Source: Lingula anatina (Eukaryota > Brachiopoda > Lingulata > Lingulida > Lingulidae). Taken from it: a stretch of 46,480 nt of DNA. Below the pieces are notes generated by a model. It worked only from the letters and a program-made list of their open reading frames with translations, ran no database searches and was not told the origin of the DNA. The stretch is taken from positions 1 through 46,480 of the forward strand of contig NW_019774325.1 in assembly GCF_001039355.2 (NCBI RefSeq), written 5' to 3'. Positions 22,873 to 33,855 of the stretch are shown here, piece by piece. Numbering within the stretch: position 1 is the stretch's first letter; the number at the start of each line of letters is the position of its first letter. Position numbers and translations under genes: made by a program.

Positions 22873-23562
22873 CTCCTTACCCTTAGCGCAAATTGGAATC
22901 TTATAAACTGTCCATTTACACTCTGTCTTATTTTAAAATATTTTGAAACGTCCGCGTGTTTATTTTGTTTCCGTGGATAAAATTTTGAGCAGTCCATGTG
23001 CTCAGTCTCTCGTTGCCTTAGCGTGTATATCTGGCTTTTGCACCGACGATAACACTTAAAGCTTGCTCAATTTCGAGGACCTTAAGGGTTAGATAAATAG
23101 ACCAATTTGTGCAGAGTAATGTCTTCTTTTTTATCTTGACGTCAAGGTCGCTGGGTTGGTCGTTCCCTCCAGCTAATTTTTTATTGTTAAATTCCTGCCG
23201 TGCGCTCCCCCTTCCCCTGTTTTTCTAAAAATATTTAATTTCTCTGCGAACCCTTCCTCACCGACATGGGTAAAAGGGGCATAATAGAAACTTTCAAAAG
23301 GTTCTGGAAAGCATGCTACCCCATCGATGTTCATCATGTCTTAATATAGCAAACGTAGACAGTATTGGTTTACAACGGGTCCCCCCCCCCCCAGCCTAAA
23401 AAATCTTTGCTCCATGGAAGATTCTTCAGTACACTTATGTTTGTGTAGAATGCAACTTTTCTTCAATAATTTTAGGAGAGATTTTTCTTAAAATTTTATT
23501 ATTATCACTATCTTCTTATCATTTAATGTAGAACTTCAGCCCACTGGGTTGTAATATGAATG

Positions 23563-23565
<3 letters not shown>

Positions 23566-23606
<41 letters not shown>
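23566..23606. repeat. ATT microsatellite
   Basis: About 40 bp of ATT repeats. The matching place in unit 1 (about 2470-2485) has only a short imperfect version. Confidence 0.9.
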
Positions 23607-23608
<2 letters not shown>

Positions 23609-23824
23609 TTCTCTAGAATAACATTTGAGAGATAAGAAGGAAAACACCTGTTAGAACAAGAAGGAAAACGCGTGCCTTAATTTTGAAATATTCCATATTG
23701 TATTGTATTTTCACAATTATCCAGGACAACGAGTCTCCGGCCATTGAAACTGATAAATGATCCTATGTCAACTTCGGTTTATCATGTGTAAATACTTCGG
23801 ACATTCCATCTGACGGTATTGTCT

Positions 23825-24255
23825 AGGGTCGTATTCACAACCAAAGTTGATCCATACACTAACAGATACGTGGATCAAATATGGCTGACCTTCTTGAAAG
23901 CTTATCGCGTAATTCCTGCAAGGAATCTATTTGTGACGAAGATGTCACGCGAGGTAGCAAATGTAACTCAGATATTATCTGCCTTATTATTTACTGTTTC
24001 TATTTCTACCTCAAGCAATCTCTAGCGGCCTTCTCTCCCGTTTACATTATGCACAGTTGTATAAATATCATAAGAGCATGTCAATCAACTAGAGTTACTC
24101 TACAAAACATACCCCACTCTTATTCGCTGCATGCTGTCACTTACTAACATTAATATTCAATGTTTTAGGGGATTATGCGGCAAGCTTTCAAGATGGTCAG
24201 CCATATTTGATCCACGGATCTGTTAGTCCGCTAGCAGCTTGTTCTGAATGCGTCT
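23825..24255. mobile_element. MITE with long terminal inverted repeats, unit 2 copy
   Basis: The same element, orientation and flanks as at 2715-3140, with the inverted blocks at about 23870-23910 and 24175-24235. Apparent open frames such as the one starting ATGGCTGACC at 23881 lie in the inverted repeat and are not genes. Confidence 0.75.
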
Positions 24256-24450
24256 TTAATCTACGGTTTACGATAATTGCACTTGACCAACGAATGTTTA
24301 TCGCTCGTGATGAATGCTGTGTTGGTTTATGTCAATCTAGACGATACGTGGTCGCCTGCTATCGCAATGATCAATGGCGATCACTTTTACCGCTTATCCA
24401 TCTAATCTCTCTCTATTTCACTGCACACAAGCATACATGCCCCCCCCCCA

Positions 24451-24500
<50 letters not shown>

Positions 24501-25273
24501 GTGGCACTGAGAAAGGCCAGGTCAAACAACTTACAACATCTTAACTGATTTCGTCTGACGAGTAACACACTGATATACGGTTGGACTCATCACTCTCTTT
24601 GCGCACACACACGCACATGTGCACGCTTACAGAAAAATAATCTTACGCATGTCATATAAATAGGTGACAAATATATGACAAAAATGAAATAAGAATAAAA
24701 AGCAAATGAAAAAATGACCTACAAGATAGTGTGTGTGTGAGTGTGTGTGCGCACGCGTGTGTGTTTGTGGGGGGGGGGTAGATAATGAAATCCATTTAAA
24801 TGTTAGTTTAAACAAATAAACGGACAAAATCTGCAATAAACGAACTATTCACAACACCCTAATCTATATCCCCCCTGTTTTAGGTAAAACATCAAGTCAT
24901 GCTTTGAAAATAAACCACACTTTCCACGGCATGTTTATCAGCTCGTTATCTTTCAGTGCACTGGTTGAACCAAGGCGATGATCATTGAGACAGTTGTCAT
25001 CAAAGTTGACGCGGTCAGAATAAAAATAAAATACACTTACGAAACTGTTTATGTGACTGCTCGATTCTGAGAAATAACGAAACTATTTTAAATGGAAATA
25101 ATCTAAACGAGGTAGTACATGTATCCATAAAGTAACGACAATAGATGACAAACATGTTGTGACAGTTATACATACTGCGACTTATGCTCAGCGATATCAA
25201 ATGTGTTAGGTGAGAAATCGCATTTGCAGACTTTCTCACAGTTTTCGCCTGGTGAATTGTTGCAAGCATTTTG
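24256..25273. other. Non-coding flank with microsatellites
   Basis: Holds a GA run (about 24461-24499), a GT run (about 24728-24766) and poly-G (about 24768). Homologous to 3141 to about 4120. Nothing coding is recognised. Confidence 0.5.
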
Positions 25274-25390
25274 AGCCCTGATAGTAACGCTATTGAGCAT
25301 ATGTGGGTTGCATTGAAGGACAGGGTACAGACGAGAATCAACCCAGTATCTAATATGGACCAAGATGCTGATGTATATATGGCAATCTAA
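25274..25390 (+). pseudogene. Tc1/mariner transposase C-terminal remnant
   Basis: The frame starts SPDSNAIEHMWVALKDRV and ends in a stop at 25388. SPDxNxIEHxW is the hallmark around the last acidic residue of Tc1/mariner DDE transposases. Only about 38 codons are left and no inverted ends were found. It lies where unit 2 stops matching unit 1, so it is probably a later insertion. Confidence 0.75.
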
Positions 25391-25725
25391 CAGCCGGTTA
25401 GTTAAACGGCGTGTAATTTATTAAGTGGTTGGAAACTGCATGCATGAACCATATATCCACAGGAAATTGAGATATAGAATTTCCCATATTGCATGGTGTT
25501 GCTTTAAACAAAATATAAGACCCACAACCTATTGCTTCATTTCTTTTAGTATTCTTTGCCATACGAAAAAATTTGAAATAATGGAAGAAAGTAAACCAAA
25601 ATCAAACAAACCCAGAATACAAATATACAGTGCCGCCGGAATGTCNTTAAAGATCAAATAAAACACTACTCTTACTTGTACATGTAATATTTATTAGGCT
25701 TCAAACTGTCTTTGCTATATATATA
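25391..25725. other. Non-coding gap with one ambiguous base
   Basis: No gene recognised. An N at 25646 marks an uncertain base. Confidence 0.4.
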
Positions 25726-26069
25726 TTATTGACAAGATTGAAATTTATTTTTATAGTATGTCCTTATATTTCTATTAGCTTTGTTCATAGACGAAATGCA
25801 TTTTTTCCAAAAAGACTTGTCAGTTGTTTCAGTGATAAATATTTTGTTAGCCATATCTTTAATATAGTTCTGTCTATATTTGCATATAGGATCTCTCCCA
25901 TCTACACCCGTAACATTTCTGTCCTTTCGTATTCGTTCATCAATCGTAAACAACCTTCCCATCAACTGAACGCAAAAGTTGCCTGGGGAACTGGCCCGTT
26001 GTCGAATTTCGAATATTTCTTTATTTGACAAGGCGACGGGTGGCCGGCCGAAAGACTGATTCCTTGATT
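25726..26069 (-). CDS. BEN-domain exon (partial gene or remnant)
   Basis: On the - strand a frame of about 114 codons runs from a good acceptor (TTTTGTCCTACAG, just above 26069) to a stop at 25726. The features are LSNKEIFEIRQRA, NFCVQLMGRLFT and RNVTGVDGRDP. They fit the BEN domain, a helical DNA- and protein-binding module found in chromatin factors and in some viral and transposon proteins. The frame could also start at ATG 26137-26139 without splicing. No upstream exon was identified and unit 1 has no counterpart. It may be a last exon, a captured fragment or part of a mobile element. Confidence 0.55.
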
Positions 26070-26139
26070 CTGTAGGACAAAAAGCATCAAAAGAAATTAA
26101 TTTATAAAGCTGGATTACAATCTCTCGGGCTAACTTCAC

Positions 26140-26501
26140 TGGTTGGCACGTGTCATCTCACATTAATTAACAATCAGTTCAGGTTAGCTTTATTCATGCT
26201 GGGTAAACACAGTGATTAAGCCCTGACTATTACACAATCACTACTGTTTGACACGCGTCGTCTAAAATTAATGTTAACATTGCGATGACGCTCTTCAATC
26301 CAAACTAATCAATTGCACATAATTCTAAATCAACTGACACGTGTCAACAGGATTGTTTGTGTATCTGGACTTCCTAAATGTCCAATAAGTATTTTGTATA
26401 ATATGACATGTTTATGTCACTGATTTCTGTGCCATCGTGTCACCTGCCAAGTGAACGGTATAAATCGACACTCATATTTTCCAAATCATCACAATTCCAA
26501 G
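26140..26501. promoter_or_regulatory. Divergent intergenic region with repeated CACGTG motifs
   Basis: Lies between the BEN frame (- strand) and the HTH frame (+ strand). It holds GCACGTGTCA (about 26147), GACACGCGTC (about 26251) and the palindrome TGACACGTGTCA (about 26335). TATAAAT at 26459-26465 stands about 37 bp before ATG 26502. It could be a two-way promoter; this is inference. Confidence 0.35.
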
Positions 26502-27020
26502 ATGCCTTTTAGCGATTACGTGCGTCTGCGTATCATCGCCCTCCGATAACAAGGGGTGCGAATTAAAAACATAACCGCACAAATGGAAAATGAAGACCAT
26601 AAAGTGTCGCAACAAGCCATTTACCATATGTTAAAGAAATACGACGAAGAGAAGGTCGTGCATCAGGCTACTAAACTAGCAACACATTTAATAAAGGTAA
26701 TGAGACATTGATATTTATTTGATGTATTAGCTATTTATAATTTTCCATTTTAACTACGCTTTTGTTGATCGTGACTTATTATAATCAAATAAAATTGTTA
26801 TACGTGTTTTAAAACTAAGCCTGATTTGTTCTTCAGAGTTTTGTTCTAATATTCGACTTGCCTTTACTCGAGTCTTCTGTTGCAGTTGATACATAACCCG
26901 GTATTGTTTGCTCGTGTCGATAGCAGTCTCTTTGCATCAGCTATAATAGAAACCTTAAGTGAGGCAATTAAGAAGGGGCAGACCGTGTTCGTTGAACCGA
27001 CTAATTTGGGTGTCCGATAA
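26502..27020 (+). pseudogene. Tc1-like helix-turn-helix transposase N-terminus, broken
   Basis: ATG 26502 opens a frame beginning MPFSDYVRLRIIALR. An in-frame TAA at 26547 follows, and then the frame resumes with QGVRIKNITAQ and VSQQAIYHMLKKY. The spacing matches the first helix-turn-helix of Tc1/mariner-type transposases. A donor follows at 26697, and acceptor 26885 would join in phase to a 45-codon open piece ending at 27020 that I do not recognise. The premature stop makes it a pseudogene, unless the stop is a sequencing error. Confidence 0.6.
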
Positions 27021-27579
27021 GGATTGCTTGGGGATTCCCCTACCCTGTAATTATCATACGGCCTCTATTGTTCGACCATATGGGGCAGGGTTGGGAAACC
27101 ATACGGCCATTTGGTAAGGGGACATTCCGGCGGCACTGTACAAAGCAATCAAGATTCCGTGAAAAGTGAAAACCTATTACCCGGCTCTCAGCAATGACCG
27201 AAGTGCTGGCACCTGAAATAGAATCAAATGCAGACTCTCGTGGGACCATGGAAATTACCTTTTGAGCTAGTTAAGCGGAAACTCGCACGTACGGAGGGTG
27301 GTTTGTTTCCCGTATTACGGTCAATCGAGTGATCTATCGAAGAAAAAAGCATGGTAGCGGCTAATAACAAATTCGAATCCCGTCCTTATCTTAAGCGTGC
27401 ACACCAGGAAGTAATTGCCAAGTCCCCAGTTAACCGTTTTTCTTTTACTTGATAACCCCAACATTATTTGATAAGATATAGCATTCCTTGGTGAGTCATA
27501 TTTATAAAAAAGGAAATTCCGTACACCTCCAAATTTTTATAATCTCTTCTATACCAGCTTGTCACATATCTTGAAAGAT
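27021..27579. other. Non-coding, nothing recognised
   Basis: Less AT-rich (27040-27300) than its surroundings, with a 69-codon - strand open frame that resembles no family I know. From about 27400 the unit 2 repeat array begins to appear. Confidence 0.35.
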
Positions 27580-28272
27580 TTTAGCAAATGATTCCATTTA
27601 TTTTTTGCTGCAAAAAGACAAATAAACGAACAAATTCGCAAACTAAAGGTACCGAGGACATCGCCATCTTGTCGAATGCAATCATAATGCAATCCCTCTT
27701 CACCCCTCAAAAGAAAAGTGTCACCCTTTCCGTCGTATTGCTTATGCCGTATGCACTTAGTACAATGTGGAGTCTGATACCATATTTGTTATACATTAAC
27801 ATCATTTTCTTGTGGTGCGATGGTAGAGTGACAAGTTTAAAGTACAAGATATTCCCTTTTAATCAAACAATATATAATCGTAATGACTGCCAATCAATAA
27901 AATTAATAATTAATATCACAGATATGGACATTTCTTGGAAATAGATATTAACACTTCCATATTGTCACAGTAACAATAACGTACTGCTAGGGGGCGCAGG
28001 CAGACTAGAAAATCGTACCCTCAGTTTGGGACGAAAGGAAGATTAAAATTTTAAAAGATAGATTTTCAAAGAATGTCTACTACATTCTCCTATTGCATTA
28101 TATATACAATAGATGTGTGGAAGAGTGACAAGTTTAAAGTACAATATATTCACTTTTAATTAAACAATATATGATCGTAATGGTTACTAATCAATAAAAT
28201 TAATAATTAATATCACAGATCAGGACATTCTTGGAAAGCGACATGAACACTCCCAATACAATAACACAAATC

Positions 28273-28410
28273 GGGGATATTTTTGTGTCACAAATAAGGT
28301 ATAAAACAGTAGCCGGGGTGCCAACAATCAGCAAAAGTCAGCGAGCAGCGGTGTTTGTTGTAAGCCGTGGTCTGTGTACATTTGATGTGAAGAACCTAAT
28401 CGCTAATCGG
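28273..28410 (+). promoter_or_regulatory. Promoter-like module U2-P1
   Basis: GGGGATATTTTT at 28273 stands where the unit 1 modules have GGGGAAATTTCC. TATAAAA follows at 28300-28306. About 100 bp of first-exon-like sequence is shared with U2-P2, but the donor has changed to GGTCTG, so splicing from here is doubtful. Confidence 0.45.
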
Positions 28411-29387
28411 TCTGTTTTAAACATTTTTTTAAATTTCTTATCAAAATATTCCCGCTAGAGGCCAGCTAATTTGGGTTCATAATATAAAAACATAGCCTTA
28501 AGACACAAACATTGTGATAGTATGATAGAAATGGTCAAGCTTGTCACAAGACAGTAGGGCCTATGTGTCAATTTGATTGTCCCTATTTCCTAGCCATCTC
28601 ATCACATTGATAGGTAACAACAATTTTAGTTTAAGTGTTCAGATCATCTCATATTGGCAAAGGGTGTGAAGTTAACAAACCCCAAAAATTGCTTTGGATT
28701 TCATCACACTCCCAATATGTCACACCAACAGATAAAGAGCACCATGCTCCATTGTAAACGTACGTTCCCGTCAGACTTTATGGACTAATGCTAGTCAAGC
28801 AACATGGAAGACACGACAACGAATGAGAGGCCCATGCAAACTACTTTCTTTAAAAACCATTAACTATACGGCTAAATTTGCCGAGAATTGATGTGACAAT
28901 TGATGTGACAAGAACGTACTGCTCGGGGGCGCAGGCGGACTTGAAAATCGTACCCCCAGTTTGGGACGAAAGGAAAATTAAAATTTTAAATGAGAGATTT
29001 TCAAAGAATGTCTACTGCATTCTCCTATTACACTAGCATTATATGTACGGTAGATGTGTGGAAAATGGTCAATTAATTCAATGTCATTACTTTTTGCGTA
29101 CACACCAGGAAGTAATTTCAAAGTCCCTAATGAACTGTTTTTCTTTTACTTAGTATCCCCATCATTCGGGGATGAGTTATGAAAGAAAATACTGTACACC
29201 TCCGAATTCTAATAATCTCTTTCTTTACCTATTTGTCGCATACATGAAAATGTTTAGCAGATCATACCACGTATTTTTGCATATGCTGTGAAAAGACAAA
29301 CAAACAAACAAATTCCCAAAGTAGGGGACCGAGCATAATCACCCCCCACTCATCCAAAAAATAAAAATAGATAAATAAATAAATAAA

Positions 29388-29455
29388 AATAAATTAATTA
29401 ATTAAATAATTGATTAATTAATTAATTAATTAATCAATTAATTAATTAATTAATT
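29388..29455. repeat. AATT low-complexity palindromic tract
   Basis: A run of AATT units with one GATT/AATC inversion in the middle, able to fold back on itself. Confidence 0.8.
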
Positions 29456-30106
29456 AAAAAATTATAATAAAAAGGTCACCCCTTCCGGAGTATGGTTAAT
29501 GCTGTATACACCTAATACAGTGTTGAATCTGCATGGTACCACCTTGTTTCCATAAAAACCGTTAACTATACGGCATATAGTATTAATTGATGTGGGGATA
29601 ACGTACTGATCGGGGGCGCTGGCAGACTCGAAAATCGTACCCTCAGTTTGTGTTAATAATAATAATAATAATTATTGTTATAGAATTTAAATAATAGATT
29701 TTTAAAGAATATCTATTGCATACGCCTATTGCACCAGCATTATACATGTATGCACAATAGATATAGAAATGATTAGAATTCTTAGGTGTACGGAACTTAC
29801 TATCATAAATATGACTCATCCATGCCACGAATGAGGTATTTTATGGACTAATGATGAGGATACAAAGTACACGAAAAACAGTTAATTGCGCAATTGGAAA
29901 TTACTTCCCAGTATGAACGCAAAAGATAAGGACATTGAATTAATTGACCATACTGTTGTCCACTGTCACATATCCTGAATATTTTTACAAATCTGTCCAT
30001 ATTAGTTTGCATTACGTGCGAAAAGATAAATTCACATATTAAGGGGACCTCGAGAACATTTTCTTCCTGTCGGGGGTAATGATAACTATAGCATAGTCAC
30101 CCTCCT

Positions 30107-30140
30107 CTACCCCCCCCCCCCAAAAAAAAAAAAAAAAAAA
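30107..30140. repeat. Poly-C/poly-A tract
   Basis: A C run followed directly by an A run, the same type of tract as at 541, 1043 and 31320. Confidence 0.8.
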
Positions 30141-31631
30141 ATCAAATAAACTAAGAAATAAATAAATGAAATCAAATGTATTCAAAAATAAAATAAAATA
30201 AAAAATAAAACGTCAACCCTACTGCTAATGTCAAATGCACTTAGTGCAGTATGGAGTCTGATACCATTTGGTTATACATTAACATCATTTCCTTGTGGTG
30301 CGATGGTAGAGTGACAAGTTTAAAGTACAAGATATTCACTTTTAATCAAACAGTATATAATCGTAATGACCACTAATCAATAAAAGTAATAATTAATATC
30401 ACAGATATGGACATTCTTGGAAAGAGATATTAACATTTCCATATTGTCACAGTGACAATAACGTACTGCTTGGGGACGCAGGCAGACTTGAAAATCGTGC
30501 CATCAGTTTGGGACGAAAGGAAGATTAACATTTAAAAAGATAGATTTTCAAAGTATGTCTACTGCATTATCCTATTACACTAGCATTATATGTACAGTAG
30601 ATGTGTGAAAATGGTCAATTAATTCAATGCCATTACTTTTTGCGTACACACCAGTAAGTTATTTCAAAGTCCCTAATTATCTGTATTTCTTTAACTTAGT
30701 ATCTCCATCATTTTTCGATAAGATACACCATTCAGGGATGAGTTATGAAAGAAAATACCGTACACCTCCAAATTCTTATAGTCTCTTCTTTACCTATTTG
30801 TTACATACATGAAAATCGTACCCTCAGATTATGTCAAAAATAAATAAATAAATAAATAAATAAAAATAAAAATATATATATAACAATAAAAATTAAACGA
30901 TATAATTTCAAAGACTTTATACTGCATTCGCCTATTGCACTAGCATTATGTGCACAATAGATATAGAAATGATTAGAATTCTTAGGTGTAACGAACTTAC
31001 TTTCATAAATATGACTCATCTACGAATGATGTATCTTATGGAACAATGATGAGGATACCAAGTACACGAAAAACAGTTAATTGCGCAATTGGAAATTACG
31101 TCCGGAGTGTACGCAAAAGATGAGGACATTAAATTAAATGACCATATTATTGTCCCGTGCCACATATTCTGAATTTTTTTACAAATCTGTCCATATAAGA
31201 TTGCATTACGCTGCAAAAAGATACACAAATTCACATATTAAGGGGACCTCGAGTACATTTTCTTCCAGTCGGGGGTAATAATAACAATATAATAGCATAG
31301 TCACCCTCCTTCAACCATCCCCCCCCAAAAAAAATTAAATAAACTAATAAATATATAGATTAAATGAAATTAAAAATTAAACGTCGCCCCTTCTGGCATA
31401 TAGCTAATGTCATATGCACTTAGTACAATGTGGAGGCTGCTTCCATTTTGGTTATATATTAACATCATTTGCTTGTGTTGCGTTGGTTGAGTGACAAGTT
31501 TAAAGTACAAGATGTTCACTTTTAATCAAACAATATATAATCGTAATGACTACTAATCAATACAATTAATAATTAATATCACAGATATGGGCATTCTTGG
31601 AAAGAACACTTCCATTACAATAACACAAATC

Positions 31632-31761
31632 GGGGATATTTTTGTGTCATAAATAAGGTATAAAAGAGTAGCTGAGGTGCCAATAATCAGCAAAAGCCAG
31701 CGAGCAGCGGTGTATACTGTAAGCCGTGGTCTGCGTACATTTGATGTGAAGAACCAAATCG
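31632..31761 (+). promoter_or_regulatory. Probable promoter and first exon of gene 2 (U2-P2)
   Basis: GGGGATATTTTT (31632), then TATAAAA at 31659-31665. A first exon of about 70 nt would start near 31690 and end at 31761 before the donor GTAACTG. The acceptor of the first coding exon (32348) is only 586 bp downstream, on the same strand. The 3' end of this exon and its donor are shared with the unit 1 modules. No ATG frame of any length runs through the exon. Confidence 0.6.
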
Positions 31762-31770
31762 GTAACTGTT

Positions 31771-32347
31771 TTAAACATTTCTATATTTTTTTATCAAAAA
31801 CATACCTGCAGGTTGTCATTTAACTAAGGTTCATCATGAGAAAGTATAGGACGAAATATATAAGCACTGTACATATGTTAGGAGGACAACGTGTGTAATA
31901 TTTAGATTCTGAAGTCAACGTCCAGATAAAAAAATGCACGTTTATCAGAACCGCACTTTTCAAAATGGAGTGTTATATGTATTTTTTTACATTTTAAAAG
32001 TTTCACATTAGCAATTTATTTGTCAGATGTTATGAATATCAATGTATATGAAATAGAAAGAAACGATATTAAGTATAGTATCCAGTGACTTATAAATTTC
32101 CAAATTCTGACATGAAAACAGATGACTTTATAAGAGTTCGCCTTCCGTTGGGTTAACATTGCAATCATTATTACCTCCACCAAGGAGGTTATGTTTTGTA
32201 AGCGCATGCCTGTCTGCCTTGCGGTTAAGTTATTTAAAAATAACTGTAATGGAGCTAATAATGTAATCTATTTCTACATTACAACACCGGGCCACTGTCG
32301 CACGTCATTTATGTTTGCTTTTAGTCAAAAACAAGCATCATTTTCAG
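31771..32347. other. Probable first intron of gene 2
   Basis: Non-coding. It ends in the acceptor CATTTTCAG at 32347. Homology with unit 1 resumes from about 32285. Confidence 0.5.
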
Positions 32348-32403
32348 CCTGTCCCTTAACCAATATAACCAAAGTGTTTTCAAAACTAGAATCTGAGGCG
32401 ATC

Positions 32404-33808
32404 ATGGAAAAGAAAATAGTGTCTGACTGTGCAGGCATTGCTGAGGACGAAACCCCGTCTGATGATCAAGGTGATAACATACTAGTATATATGAAAACAT
32501 CCACAGTCCATTTCTTTTCATTAGTGTTATTTTATATTCAAGATGTGCAAAGTCAAGTAGGATATAGAAATCGCCAGCTTGCAAATTCTTAGTTTTTTGA
32601 AGTAATTTATGTCACTTTTTCAATTTTAAAGTCTGATTCGTTTCCAGAGATCACAAAGCATATTTTTATTTGTGCATAGGACATATAAACTGCAAGTGTG
32701 GGGCATTTATTTCTCATGCCAGAAAAATCATCAACGATGACGTAAAGACACAACACGGTTTTACTGCAAAAAAACGATTCCGCTTGTTTGGTGAAAATGT
32801 GCAAACGTGGAGTTTCAAAAACCAACACAGTGAGTTTTTGACCATCATCAATTTCAGTTGAAGAAACAATAATGAATAAATGTGTGTTCCCTTATCTAAG
32901 TTTAAAATAGACATTGATTCATAAAGAACCAAGCAAAAATTGACCGAAACATGGCGTACAAAATGTGATTGCTGCACTTTTGGATTACACGATGTTTTCA
33001 AATTATATTTTTCTCAATATTTATGATATAAGCATAGGCGGTCATTTACGAAAAATTCATATAGGATGTCCTATAAAATTCTGTGAATGTCTAAAAGGGA
33101 AATTATGTTATCCTATATTTCAGATTATCTACACGTGATTGTGAGGGTCGAAGGCGCACGGGTTGATTGGGACGATGAAGCGGTAAGCTTTCTACTTACT
33201 AAAACTTGAACAAGTAAAACCGTTGTCTTTCACAATTGCTCAACGATTCATTTCTTTGCTCTTGAAGTGTATATACAATGCATTTCCGTCACTCAATGTA
33301 GATTATACACTAGAAAAAAGTTATCGTGTTATCTTTTATAGAGAATTATAGCATCATAAGCAAAATACTCCAAAAGACAAACATCATGCAATCTAAAATT
33401 CCCTTTTACACACCATTTGCTTTTTTTCACATTTTCTCATACAAGGTGACTCTTATGGATTAACTTCTTATGAAAAGAGACAGGTAAAAAACTCTTCAGA
33501 AATAATCATTGATCACTTCCTATTACCCATCAGCTGAGAACTATGTATATTTGCGTTGTAGGTGTTGGAGACTTTTCCGTGGTTTGGAGGGTACAGTTGG
33601 GTTGAGGTGCACTGCCAAGAATGCAGACAATTTCTAGGATGGTATGTCAAGCTGCCCGCTTATCCAGCGTGCCATAGTGTTATACGGCGATCCGACTGGT
33701 TTGACTAATTCTGAAGTGTTTCATAATCTGTTCAAGATTCTTCCTTTATGTTTTTTTAATTAAAATTAGGGTTTCATTTATTTGCAGTCCTGAAGAGAAT
33801 TTCTATTA

Positions 33809-33855
<47 letters not shown>

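Larger units (their letters stand above)
27580..31770 (+). repeat. Unit 2 repeat array, about five diverged copies
   Basis: A composite segment recurs. One block (YACAATGTGGAGKCTG..TTATACATTAACATCATTT) is near 27765, 29510, 30245 and 31420. A second (GTGACAAGTTTAAAGTACAAKAT) is near 27828, 28125, 30310 and 31492. A third (GGGGCGCAGGCAGACT) is near 27992, 28925, 29605 and 30470. Spacing and completeness vary. Two copies carry a TATA module. It takes the place of the unit 1 array upstream of the paralogous gene but shares only the promoter core with it. Confidence 0.7.

Noticed and set aside
22545-22906. Two + strand open frames, repeated at 41551-41846
   Set aside because: They are antisense shadows of the reductase exon, whose - strand frame has clear family motifs.
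25726-26069. BEN frame as an upstream exon of gene 2
   Set aside because: It lies on the opposite strand and ends in a stop codon.
28231-28458. 75-codon open frame over the U2-P1 module
   Set aside because: It spans the TATA box and the presumed untranslated exon. The related module at 31.6 kb keeps the middle of the frame but has no start codon, so the evidence for coding is weak.
27580-31770. CRISPR-like or satellite array
   Set aside because: The copies are long, diverged and unevenly spaced, with no short identical repeats and unique spacers, and the DNA is eukaryotic.
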